Of a stretch of 64,000 nucleotides of DNA, positions 17,892-25,746 are shown piece by piece. The notes beneath the pieces were generated by a model. It made no database searches and was not told where the DNA came from. It worked only from the letters and a program-made list of their open reading frames with translations. How positions within the stretch are numbered: position 1 is the first letter of the stretch; the number at the start of each line of letters is the position of its first letter. The DNA is from Salinicola aestuarinus (lineage in GTDB: Bacteria > Pseudomonadota > Gammaproteobacteria > Pseudomonadales > Halomonadaceae). The stretch is taken from positions 107,027 through 171,026 of the forward strand of contig NZ_PZJP01000003.1 in assembly GCF_003206645.1 (NCBI RefSeq), read 5' to 3'. The position numbers and the translations under genes are program-made.

Positions 17892-18821
17892 ATGACGAAA
17901 CGCCATTACCTGCTTGCCACTGCGCTCATCCCGCTGTCGTTCTCCGCCCTCGCCGCCGACGAGGCGGAGAACATCAACTTCGTGGTGCCACCGTGGCCTG
18001 GCGTCACCGTCAAGACCGAGATCCTCGAGCAGCTGATCGAGCCGCTCGGTTACACCGGCGCCAATCAGGAAGTGAGCAGCACGGTCGGCTATCAAACGCT
18101 GATGTCCGGCGATAGCGACGTCTTTCTCGGCGGCTGGATGCCAGCGCAGCAGGAGAGCTATGACCGCGCCATGGAGAGCGGCAAGGTCGAGGATCTGGGC
18201 ACCAACATCACCGGCGCTCGCATGGGGTTTGCGGTGCCGGGCTACGTCTATGACGCCGGTATCACCCACGCCGAGGATCTCGACGCCCACCGCGATCGCT
18301 TCGACGCCCGCTTCTACTCCATCGAATCCGGTTCCACCGTCAGCGAGTTCATCCACGGTGCGGTCGACAATGACACCTACGGCCTCGGCGACTGGCAGGT
18401 TCTCGAATCCTCGACCCCGGGCATGCTTTCCGAGGTCGACGCCGCCGTCAACGACAAGCGCTGGATCGTCTGGTACGGCTGGACACCGCACTGGATGGCG
18501 CCCGCCTACGACATGCACATCCTCGATGATTCCGAGTCGGTCTACGGCCCGAACAACGGACGAAGCGACGTCCTCACCATCGCCAACGCCGACTTCGTGG
18601 ATGCCCATCCGAACCTGCGCCAGCTGCTCGAGCAGTTTCGTCTCACCGCCGACGAGCAGAGCGAGTTCATCGACGGCTACGGCCGCCAGAACCGTAGCGC
18701 CGAGACCGTCGCCCGCGATTGGCTCCAGGCCCATCCGCAGCGCGTCGCCGAATTTCTCGATGGCGTCACCACGCGTGACGGCGAACCCGGGCTGGACGCC
18801 GTCCGCGCCGCGCTCGACTAG
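17892..18821 (+). CDS. Quaternary-amine ABC substrate-binding protein (OpuAC family), orphan
   Basis: The 309-residue periplasmic protein has a signal peptide (cleavage after SALA, residue 21) and an OpuAC domain rich in tryptophans that usually build the cage for a trimethylammonium group: Trp35 (PPWPGV), Trp82 (GGWMPAQ) and the WIVWYGWTPHWMAP cluster. Glycine betaine, carnitine (CaiX) and choline binding proteins share this design. ATG at 17892 has GGAG six bases before it. No permease or ATPase genes are near, so it must share a core transporter encoded elsewhere, as CaiX does with ChoVW. Its place after tmpAB suggests the phosphonate as ligand, but carnitine or butyrobetaine is equally possible. 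Confidence 0.85.
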   Translation: MTKRHYLLATALIPLSFSALAADEAENINFVVPPWPGVTVKTEILEQLIEPLGYTGANQEVSSTVGYQTLMSGDSDVFLGGWMPAQQESYDRAMESGKVEDLGTNITGARMGFAVPGYVYDAGITHAEDLDAHRDRFDARFYSIESGSTVSEFIHGAVDNDTYGLGDWQVLESSTPGMLSEVDAAVNDKRWIVWYGWTPHWMAPAYDMHILDDSESVYGPNNGRSDVLTIANADFVDAHPNLRQLLEQFRLTADEQSEFIDGYGRQNRSAETVARDWLQAHPQRVAEFLDGVTTRDGEPGLDAVRAALD

Positions 18822-18930
18822 ACCACGCTTGCCGCGTAACCGATCCGCGAGTGGACGGGGTTCGCCCCCGTCGCTCGCGTCGTCTTCCCGTCGTTGCCCC
18901 TGACGGCCCCGGCGTCTCACGGCACCTTGC

Positions 18931-19000
18931 CCGCGCCACCCCGAGCCACTCCGCGCCACCCCGAGCCACTCCGCGCCACCCCGAGCCACCCCGAGCCACC
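18931..19000. repeat. Decanucleotide tandem repeat, seven units
   Basis: Seven units alternate between CCGCGCCACC and CCGAGCCACC or CCGAGCCACT without gaps. The alternation of two unit types shows that a 20-base pair of units was also duplicated. The array is in the gap between the binding protein gene and aruH. Confidence 0.93.
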
Positions 19001-19131
19001 CCGCGACTCTTCCCACCGTCTCTCGAAAGCCCCCAGCCCGCTCGAGCGATACCCCCTTTCGCCTGAGGGTCAGGCTGTCGTCGCGACGCGTCTCTGATCC
19101 TTGCCGTTCCCGTTCCCGTTCCCGCTCCCGC

Positions 19132-19187
19132 GACATCGCGATTCAGGCGTCCGAGACATCGCTATTCATGCGTCCCAGACATCGCTA
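19132..19187. repeat. 23-base tandem repeat before aruH
   Basis: Copies beginning GACATCGC start at 19132, 19155 and 19178, the last one truncated after about 10 bases. The first two agree at most positions. The array ends 31 bases before the aruH start, so it lies in the likely promoter or leader of that gene. Confidence 0.85.
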
Positions 19188-19217
19188 GGCTGGAGCGAAA
19201 ACCGTGGCGGATCGATC

Positions 19218-20402
19218 ATGCACTACTCGAGCTTGACCCAGCGCATCGCCGGTGAGGGCGCAAGCGCCTGGAACATTCACTTTCGCGCCAAGGCGCGAGA
19301 GGCCGCCGGCGAGGCGATCATCCTGCTCTCCGTGGGTGACCCGGACTTCGACACCCCGACGCCGATCGTCGAGGCCGCCGTCACCAGCCTGCGCAGCGGC
19401 GGCACGCACTATGCCCATGTACAGGGCAAGGCGGCGCTGCGCCAGCAGATCGCCGCGGACCACCGCCGGCGCGGCGGGCACGCTGGCGTGGACGCAGAGA
19501 ATGTCATGGTGCTTGCCGGCGCCCAGTGTGGGCTTTACGCCACGCTGCAGTGTCTGCTCGACGCCGGTGACGAGGTCATCGTGCCCCAGCCCGCCTACGT
19601 CACCTACGAGGCGGCGGTCCGTGCGACCGGTGCCACGCCAACCTGGGTCGGCCTGCGAGCGGAAGAGGCCTTTTTGCCGCGGCCAGCGGATCTCGCCGCG
19701 GCGATCACCCCGCGTACCCGCGCCCTGTTGATCAACAGTCCCCACAACCCGACCGGGCACTGTCTCGACCGCGAGCGCTGGGAGGCGATCGCCACGCTCT
19801 GCCGGGAGCACGATCTCTGGCTGGTCGTCGACGCGGTCTACGCGGACCTGATCTTTGACGGCGAAGCGGGCAGTCCGGACGCGCTGCCCGGCATGGCCGA
19901 GCGCACTGCCGTCATCGGCAGCCTGTCGAAGTCCCACGCCATGACCGGCTGGCGACTGGGCTGGGTGGTCGCCCCCAGGACACTCATCGGCCACCTGGTC
20001 AATCTGGCGCTCTGCATGCTGTACGGCAGCCCGCCCTTCGTGCAGGACGCAGCGATCACCGCGCTGGCCGAGCCGCACGGTGAGCTCGACACCATGCGGG
20101 AAACCTACCGGGCACGCCGCGATGCGGTGGTCGAAACGCTGGCCTCGAGCGACGTGGTGAGCACCCTGACGCCGGCCGCCGGCATGTTCATGATGGTGGA
20201 CATCCGCGCCACCGGTCTGAGCGCCCAGGCCTTCGCCGATCGCCTACTCGACGATCACGCCGTGTCGGTACTCGCCGGGGAGGCGTTCGGCCCCGCCGCC
20301 GCCGGGTTCATCCGCGTGAGTCTCACCGCGGACGTGGCAACGCTGCGCGAGGCATGCCGTCGCCTGGAGCGCTGTGCCAGAGCATGTCCTGTCACTCTCT
20401 AG
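19218..20402 (+). CDS. aruH: Arginine--pyruvate transaminase AruH
   Basis: The 394-residue protein is a class I/II PLP aminotransferase. It resembles Pseudomonas AruH from the start (YSSLTQRIAGEGASAWNIHFRAKAR) to the end (SAQAFADRLLDDHAVSVLAGEAFGPAAAGFIRVSL). Substrate and PLP motifs are SPHNPTGH and the lysine of SLSKSHAMTGWRLGW. AruH starts the arginine transaminase pathway, making 2-ketoarginine and alanine. The usual partners (aruI decarboxylase) are not beside it; instead argC, an arginine-synthesis gene, follows. ATG at 19218 is preferred; the open frame upstream is only repeat sequence. Confidence 0.85.
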   Translation: MHYSSLTQRIAGEGASAWNIHFRAKAREAAGEAIILLSVGDPDFDTPTPIVEAAVTSLRSGGTHYAHVQGKAALRQQIAADHRRRGGHAGVDAENVMVLAGAQCGLYATLQCLLDAGDEVIVPQPAYVTYEAAVRATGATPTWVGLRAEEAFLPRPADLAAAITPRTRALLINSPHNPTGHCLDRERWEAIATLCREHDLWLVVDAVYADLIFDGEAGSPDALPGMAERTAVIGSLSKSHAMTGWRLGWVVAPRTLIGHLVNLALCMLYGSPPFVQDAAITALAEPHGELDTMRETYRARRDAVVETLASSDVVSTLTPAAGMFMMVDIRATGLSAQAFADRLLDDHAVSVLAGEAFGPAAAGFIRVSLTADVATLREACRRLERCARACPVTL

Positions 20403-20461
20403 GGCCGCCACACGCTAGGCCCACCACACGCTAGGTCCGCACACTCTAGGCCCGCCACACC
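20399..20461. repeat. 16-base tandem repeat after aruH, four units
   Basis: Four units of the form CTAGGSCCRCCACACG start at 20399, 20415, 20431 and 20446; the third is one base short. The first unit includes the aruH stop codon. The array lies about 110 bases before argC. Confidence 0.9.
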
Positions 20462-20572
20462 GCCGTCGGTGCAGCCCCGGGCGGCATGACAAGCGAAAGC
20501 GAAATCCGCACAATATGGGGCCCCCAGCCGCTCGATTCGTCAATCGTCAGGCAGACATACGAGATTTTGCGC

Positions 20573-21532
20573 ATGACCCAGCAGACACCGTTCAAGGTCT
20601 ACGTCGACGGCCAGGAAGGCACTACCGGTCTTCGTCTGTTCGACTATCTCAATCAGCGTAGCGACATCGAGCTGCTGCGCATCGACAGCGACAAGCGCCG
20701 TGACACGGCAGAGCGCGCGCGGCTGCTCAACGCCGCCGACGTCGCCTTTCTCTGTCTGCCCGACGCCGCCTCCCGCGAGGCCGCGGCGCTGGTCGACAAC
20801 CCCGACACCTGCCTGATCGATGCCAGCAGCGCGTTTCGGACCGATGACGCCTGGGTCTACGGCCTGCCGGAGCTCGTCGCCGGCCAGCGCGACGCGATCC
20901 GCGCCAGCAAGCGCATCGCCAATGTCGGGTGTCATGCCAGCGCCTTCATCCTGCTGGTGCGGCCGCTGATCGACGCGGGCCTGCTCTCCCCCGAGACGCC
21001 GCTCTCGGCCTTCTCGCTGACGGGCTACAGCGGCGGCGGTAAAAAGATGATCGCCGACTACGAAGCCGACACCGAAGGGCGGCTGATGGCACCGCGCCCC
21101 TACGCGATGGGCCAGAGCCACAAGCATCTGCCGGAGATGCAGCGCCACACCGGACTCGCCGCCCAGCCGGTCTTCTCGCCCATTGTCGGGCCCTATCTCA
21201 AGGGGCTGTCGGTCACGGTACCGCTGGCTGTCAGCCAGCTCGAGAGTGGCGCCGACGCCGAGGCGCTGCTCGCGGCGTATCGCCGGCACTACGCCGACGA
21301 GCCCTTCGTCCGGGTGATGCCGTTCGCGGATGAGGCCAATCTCGACGCCGGCTTCCTCGACCCGCAGGCCTGCAACGAGACCAACCGGGTGGAACTGTTC
21401 GTCTTCGGCAACGCCGAGCGGCTGACGCTGGTCTCGCGGCTGGACAACCTGGGCAAGGGCGCCGCCGGCGCCGCGGTGCAGAACATGAACGTTCACCTCG
21501 GGCTCGACGAGGCCACCGGTCTCACCGTCTGA
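20573..21532 (+). CDS. argC: N-acetyl-gamma-glutamyl-phosphate reductase, short type
   Basis: The 319-residue enzyme reduces N-acetylglutamyl phosphate to the semialdehyde with NADPH in arginine synthesis. The N-terminal [16 protein letters not shown], the catalytic cysteine in [11 protein letters not shown], and [11 protein letters not shown] with its histidine are those of type 2 ArgC, which is about 310-320 residues and lacks insertions of the longer type. ATG at 20573 gives the normal length; an upstream in-frame ATG at 20486 would add 29 residues with no family match. No other arginine-synthesis gene is adjacent. Confidence 0.93.
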   Translation: MTQQTPFKVYVDGQEGTTGLRLFDYLNQRSDIELLRIDSDKRRDTAERARLLNAADVAFLCLPDAASREAAALVDNPDTCLIDASSAFRTDDAWVYGLPELVAGQRDAIRASKRIANVGCHASAFILLVRPLIDAGLLSPETPLSAFSLTGYSGGGKKMIADYEADTEGRLMAPRPYAMGQSHKHLPEMQRHTGLAAQPVFSPIVGPYLKGLSVTVPLAVSQLESGADAEALLAAYRRHYADEPFVRVMPFADEANLDAGFLDPQACNETNRVELFVFGNAERLTLVSRLDNLGKGAAGAAVQNMNVHLGLDEATGLTV

Positions 21533-21586
21533 GCTCTAGGTCTAGGTCTGCGGCTTGAGATCCACGTTCCGAGGCGGAACCTGACG

Positions 21587-21625
21587 ACGCCCCGACGTCG
21601 GCGAGAGACGCAGACGTCGGGGCGT
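21587..21625. terminator. Hairpin between argC and a convergent oxidoreductase gene
   Basis: A perfect 13-bp stem (ACGCCCCGACGTC with its complement) encloses 13 bases, 54 bases after the argC stop. A smaller hairpin (21566-21580) precedes it. There is no T-run, but position between convergent genes suggests a terminator for both. Confidence 0.6.
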
Positions 21626-21695
21626 GTCATTGAGTGCGCGTTGCGTCGCCGCTTCACGGAGGCAGCCGGCAGCCGCCGCTGCCGGTGTCTCAGCG

Positions 21696-22592
21696 CTAGC
21701 GCTGCTTGAGGTAGGCGTAGATCGCTGCGATATCCTGCTCGGCGTAGCCGTCGTCGACGGCATCGGCCCACAGGTTGCGGATCTGCGAAAGCGAGGGCAG
21801 CGCCGTGTTCCTGCCCGCCTCGAGTGCCAGGCCGGCATCTTTCAGGCCCCACTGCAGCGCCATCTGCGGGTCGAAGTTCTCGCCAGAGATCGCATCCAGT
21901 TTGCCCTTCATGTAAGGCACCGCCAGCGGGCCGCCCTCCAGCACCGACCACAGCGTTTCCGGCGCAATGCCCTGGGTATCCGCCAGCCGCGCCGTCTCGG
22001 CAATGCCCTGCATCATGGCGATCAACCAGGCGTTGACCACCACCTTCATGCGCGCGCCCTGCCCGGCCTCGCCCAGCCAGTGAGTCTGCGCCCCGAGCAC
22101 GTCGAAGATCGGCTCGACGAGGCTGCCGGCGCGTTCGCGATCACCGCTGGCGAGCACGGAGACGCTACCCTGCTGTGCCGGCGCCTTGGTCCCGGAGACC
22201 GGCGCGTCGATGAAGACGACGTCGCCGCGGGCCGCCGCCACGCCGTCGATCAGCCGCTCGGTCTCGACCACGCCTAGCGTCCCCATCTGGATCAGTACCG
22301 CCTCGCTCGACATCGCGCCGAGCGCCCCGTCGTGCCCCATCAGCACCTCGCGAGTGACGTCGAGGTCCGGCAGCATGGTGATCACCGCCTGACACCCCGC
22401 CACCGCTTCCGCCGGCGAGTTCGCCAGCCTGGCGCCCTTGTCGACGAGGTCGCTGGCCTTGCCGGGCGAGCGGTTCCATACCGAGACCCGGTAGCCTGCG
22501 GCGACGAGGTTGTCCGCGAAGGCGTGCCCCATCGCGCCCAGGCCGAGTACCGCGACGCTCACTTCTCGATTCATCTGCTCTTCCTGCGACAT
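21696..22592 (-). CDS. NAD(P)-dependent beta-hydroxyacid dehydrogenase family oxidoreductase
   Basis: The 298-residue protein has the 3-hydroxyisobutyrate dehydrogenase/tartronate-semialdehyde reductase layout: N-terminal GLGAMGHAFADNLVAAGY, the substrate loop DAPVSGTKAPAQQGSVSVLASG, the catalytic lysine region GQGARMKVVVNAWL, and a C-terminal helix bundle. An arginine in VWNRSP suggests preference for NADP(H). The substrate is not clear; relatives also include imine reductases. It lies beside a broken cupin gene and is followed by no same-strand partner. A second start (residue 7) is possible. Confidence 0.85.
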   Translation of the reverse strand: MSQEEQMNREVSVAVLGLGAMGHAFADNLVAAGYRVSVWNRSPGKASDLVDKGARLANSPAEAVAGCQAVITMLPDLDVTREVLMGHDGALGAMSSEAVLIQMGTLGVVETERLIDGVAAARGDVVFIDAPVSGTKAPAQQGSVSVLASGDRERAGSLVEPIFDVLGAQTHWLGEAGQGARMKVVVNAWLIAMMQGIAETARLADTQGIAPETLWSVLEGGPLAVPYMKGKLDAISGENFDPQMALQWGLKDAGLALEAGRNTALPSLSQIRNLWADAVDDGYAEQDIAAIYAYLKQR

Positions 22593-22698
22593 CGATCGAC
22601 TCCCTGATTGCCTGACTGATTGACTATCCCACGTAACGTGTAGGCGGCTAACTATAGACGAAACGCGCAGGATTCAACCCAGCGACCCTCCCAGTACG

Positions 22699-23228
22699 TC
22701 AGCGCCAGTGACTTAGCAGATCACCGCCGACCGGGTCGTCTTCCGGCAGCGCCACCGCGGCGACGCGCGCCGTGGCGGCCGCAAGGGCTTTCGGGTCGCC
22801 GCGTTCGACCTCCCAGCGCTGGCCGGGCGGGTAGGCGCCGACCATCGAGAAGCCGCCTTCGTCCTGCAGGCAGGCGTGGCCGACGCCCGCCTGCAGGATC
22901 AGCACGTCGCCGGCGTCTAGCTCGATCTCCTCGCCAGCCGGACCACCGAGTCGCGCTCGGGCCTGGCCGCGAAACACCCCGAGCGCCTCATGGCGGTGGA
23001 GTGGAAGTGATCGAAATCGAACAGGCCGTAGCGCCACTCGGGCCGCCAGCCATGCTGCGTAAAGCGTTTCTCGAAGCGCTCGGCGAGCATCGAGGCATCG
23101 AGCGCCGCCGGGTCGAAGACCCGCCGGTGGATCAGCACCGGCAGCGGCGAATTGGGAACGCCGTGCGTCGTATCGGACCCGAAGGTAAGAACCTCCGGCG
23201 TCGGGGGTGACAATGGGATCTGCATCAT
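22699..23228 (-). pseudogene. YjlB-like cupin gene interrupted by a one-base deletion
   Basis: Two overlapping frames together make one normal cupin of about 165-170 residues. The first (23228 to about 22992) gives PNSPLPVLIHRRVFDP...WRYGLFDFDHFHSTA. The second (from about 22991) gives HEALGVFRGQARARLGGPAGEEIELDAGDVLILQAGVGHACLQ...VGAYPPGQRWEV. In intact homologues HSTA is followed directly by HE, which needs one extra C in the GCCATGAGG of the coding strand at 22989-22994. The cupin metal ligands (His, His, Glu, His) are all present across the two frames. Either the gene is truly inactivated or a base was missed in sequencing. Confidence 0.82.
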
Positions 23229-23412
23229 GTTCGAACCTCGTCGCGAGTCAAAAGAACGGGCGGCGGCGGCTGCACCGACTCGACGCTTCCCTTACGGCCC
23301 GCCGATCATCGGGATAGTGATTCGCCGTCGGGTGGACGATAGTGTCTTCACGTCCGCGCCGGTACGTCTTGCCGCCTCGCGGGGTCACCGTTTTCGACAC
23401 GGAGTGTTTCCG

Positions 23413-24276
23413 ATGCCCACGACCGTTGCTCTGCTTGCTCCCGGCGCCATGGGAGCCGCCATCGCTCGCCGCCTGACCGATCATGGCGTCGAGGTCATCA
23501 CGTCACTGGTCGGTCGCAGCGACGCAAGCGTCACCCGCGCCCGCGACGCCGGCATGCGCGACGTCGACCTCGACGAACTCATGCGCGCCTCACTGCTGCT
23601 GTCGGTAGTGCCGCCGGCGGAAGCCGAAGCGCTGGCCGTCTCGCTTGCCCCCCACTTGGCATCGGCCCCGACACCGCCGGTCTACTGCGACCTCAATGCC
23701 GTCAGCACCGCCACGCTTTCGCGCATAGAGCACGTGATTCGCGGCGCCGGAGCCGAGTTCGTCGACGGCGGCATCATCGGCCCGCCACCATCCGCCGAAA
23801 AGACGCCGCGAATCTACGTCGCCGGCGAGCACAGCGACCTGATGACGGCGCTCAACGACGCCGGCCTCGACGTGCGCGCGCTCGCCGGCGGCTGCGGCAG
23901 CGCCTCGGCGCTCAAGCTCTGCTTTGCCGGCATCAACAAGGGTATGACCGCCCTGACCACGATGATGCTTATCGCCGCTGCCCGCAGCGGTGCCGGCAGC
24001 GCCCTGCGCGATGAACTCACCGAGCGTCTGCCGGAGGTGGTCACCCGAATCGACGAGGGCATTCCTGACATGCTGCCGAAGGCATGGCGCTGGCACCCCG
24101 AAATGCGTGAAATTGCCGACTTTCTCGACGACAGCGATCCGCTCAATCACAACCCGGCAGGGCGCAGCACCTTCGAAGGATTTGCCGCGCTCTACGAGCA
24201 GTTGGGGGATGCCGACGACGAACTCGAGCGCCTTATCGCCCCGCTGATGACCCAAACCGGGCCGCAGGACCGCTGA
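23413..24276 (+). CDS. NAD(P)-binding oxidoreductase with DUF1932 C-terminal domain
   Basis: The 287-residue protein has an N-terminal 6-phosphogluconate dehydrogenase-like Rossmann domain (ALLAPGAMGAAIARRL) and a DUF1932 C-terminal domain (GSASALKLCFAGINKGMTALTTMML, with Lys-x-x-x-Asn/Lys). Such proteins are probable dehydrogenases of small hydroxyacids, substrate unknown. The start at 23413 follows the pattern of the family; the frame is open upstream to 23152 but overlaps the divergent cupin gene. It is the second enzyme of this superfamily within 2 kb. Confidence 0.82.
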   Translation: MPTTVALLAPGAMGAAIARRLTDHGVEVITSLVGRSDASVTRARDAGMRDVDLDELMRASLLLSVVPPAEAEALAVSLAPHLASAPTPPVYCDLNAVSTATLSRIEHVIRGAGAEFVDGGIIGPPPSAEKTPRIYVAGEHSDLMTALNDAGLDVRALAGGCGSASALKLCFAGINKGMTALTTMMLIAAARSGAGSALRDELTERLPEVVTRIDEGIPDMLPKAWRWHPEMREIADFLDDSDPLNHNPAGRSTFEGFAALYEQLGDADDELERLIAPLMTQTGPQDR

Positions 24277-24280
24277 CCGC

Positions 24281-24994
24281 TCACATCCCGTGCTTGATGC
24301 CGCGATCGATCAGCAGCCAGTTAGCCCGATAGGAAGTGACGAAGCCGACCAGCATGGCGATCTGCATCATGAACCAGAACGAGACGCTGAAGGCGGTTAT
24401 CTCCGCCAGCCAGAGCTGCAGCGCGATCAGCATCCACAGGTACATGCCGGTCTGAAAGGCGATCAGCGAGAGCGTATCGGCCTTGATCGCGTTCTTCAGC
24501 GCCTCGCCGCGACCAGCGTCGCTCATCGCGCGAATCGGCAGATATTGAAACAGCACGCCGAAGAGATAGGCGCAGACGAAGGCCAGCGCGAAATGACCGA
24601 CGACGCTCGAGCCGAGTAACGCGAATCCGGTGAGCGTGGCGAGGGGCGAGGCGATGATGTCCCCCAGCGTGCAGCCGCCGCCGCAGTGGGTCGCCGAGAC
24701 GAACACGCTCTGCCACTTGGGTTTGTCGCCGCCGTGAGGCTGATGCCCTTCGTGGCCCCCGTGACCTTCGTGCTGAGCGCCGCCGTGAGAGTGCGATGCT
24801 TGGGCCGAGACGAGCGGCGCGCGCCCCATTCGCCGGTAGGCGAACCAGCCGATGACCGGCATGTAGAGACCGGTGATGGGCCAGGTCACGTTCATGACCT
24901 TCATGGGCTGTGGGCGTTTCGAGACATCGATGGCGATCGCGATCGCCGTGACGATTCCTGCCAGCAGGCAGATCCAGGACCCGAAGGTCAGCAT
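24281..24994 (-). CDS. DUF4396 membrane protein with histidine-rich loop
   Basis: The 237-residue membrane protein has helices at residues 5-25 and 37-53, a histidine-rich cytoplasmic or periplasmic loop (residues 67-90, HSHGG...HEGHGGHEGHQPHGG), and four helices in the C-terminal half. The ATHCGGGCTLGDII motif with two close cysteines marks DUF4396. The loop and the Cys pair suggest metal handling (copper or another transition metal), but no function is established. It ends 4 bases from the convergent DUF1932 gene. Confidence 0.82.
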   Translation of the reverse strand: MLTFGSWICLLAGIVTAIAIAIDVSKRPQPMKVMNVTWPITGLYMPVIGWFAYRRMGRAPLVSAQASHSHGGAQHEGHGGHEGHQPHGGDKPKWQSVFVSATHCGGGCTLGDIIASPLATLTGFALLGSSVVGHFALAFVCAYLFGVLFQYLPIRAMSDAGRGEALKNAIKADTLSLIAFQTGMYLWMLIALQLWLAEITAFSVSFWFMMQIAMLVGFVTSYRANWLLIDRGIKHGM

Positions 24995-25158
24995 GCTCAG
25001 TCACTCCCTGTCGACTGATGATGAGCGTGTTAACGACCGTCGGTATAGAACTCACCGGCGTCCTGGACAAGTCGCGACACGCTCACTGCGCAATATCGTT
25101 CAATAACGTCGCCTTCGGCCTCGCTAGGCTCCTCGTCTTCTTTTCGAGGAGCCTTCCC

Positions 25159-25746
25159 ATGTCGCCGACACTGCTCGCCTCCATGGCCGCTTTCGCCCTC
25201 GCCGCGTCGCTCTCCCCCGGCCCGGTCAATCTGGTCGCGCTCAGCGCCGGCATGCAGCATGGCTTTCGCCACAGTCTGCGCCACGTGACGGGGGCGACGT
25301 GCGGTTTCACGCTGCTGCTGATCTTGATCTGGGTCGTGCTGCAGCCGCTGCTCGCCTGGCCGACGGTAATGACGACGATCCGCTGGCTGGGTATCGGTTT
25401 TCTGCTCTATCTCGCCGTGGGCATGGCGCTCGACGACGGCCACCTGACATCGCGCCCGCTGGCGGTCGCCACGTTTCGCCGCGGCGCACTGATGCAGTGG
25501 CTCAATCCCAAGGCCTGGATGGCGAGCGCCGCTGGGATTGGCGCCTTCACCTCGGACGCTGACGTTCTCGGCGTCGCGCTTTTCGCACTGCTGTTCTTTC
25601 CCATCTGCTATGCGAGCCTCGCCGCGTGGGGCGCGCTGGGTGCGTGGCTTCGCCGGCGGCTGCCGGAACCGCGCAAGATCCGCTGGGTCAATCGCTCGCT
25701 GGCCTTGATGCTCGCCGCCAGCGCGATCGGTCTTGCGGTCAACTAG
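25159..25746 (+). CDS. LysE family exporter
   Basis: The 195-residue protein has six hydrophobic segments and the LysE signature LAASLSPGPVNLVALSAGMQHG near the N-terminus, with WLNPKAWMASAAGIGAF mid-protein. These exporters pump amino acids or related small molecules out of the cell; the substrate is unknown. The start at 25159 gives the family's usual N-terminus. Its last 8 bases overlap the convergent AraC regulator gene, a common arrangement for LysE/AraC pairs, so that regulator may control it. Confidence 0.88.
   Translation: MSPTLLASMAAFALAASLSPGPVNLVALSAGMQHGFRHSLRHVTGATCGFTLLLILIWVVLQPLLAWPTVMTTIRWLGIGFLLYLAVGMALDDGHLTSRPLAVATFRRGALMQWLNPKAWMASAAGIGAFTSDADVLGVALFALLFFPICYASLAAWGALGAWLRRRLPEPRKIRWVNRSLALMLAASAIGLAVN

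Larger units (their letters stand above)
18822..19217. other. Gene-free stretch filled with tandem repeats
   Basis: The 396 bases between the binding protein and aruH hold three kinds of tandem repeat (10-base units at 18931-19000, about four 6-base CGTTCC-like units at 19104-19130, and 23-base units at 19132-19187) and no credible gene. Frames that stay open across it encode only proline/alanine/threonine or arginine repeats. No terminator with a T-run is visible. Confidence 0.75.

Noticed and set aside
18931..19187. Repeat arrays as a possible CRISPR
   Set aside because: The units are directly adjacent with no unique spacers, and no cas genes are near.
22699..23228. Two separate small cupin genes
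   Set aside because: Each half lacks part of the cupin fold, and the two join exactly into one known family with a single base inserted.
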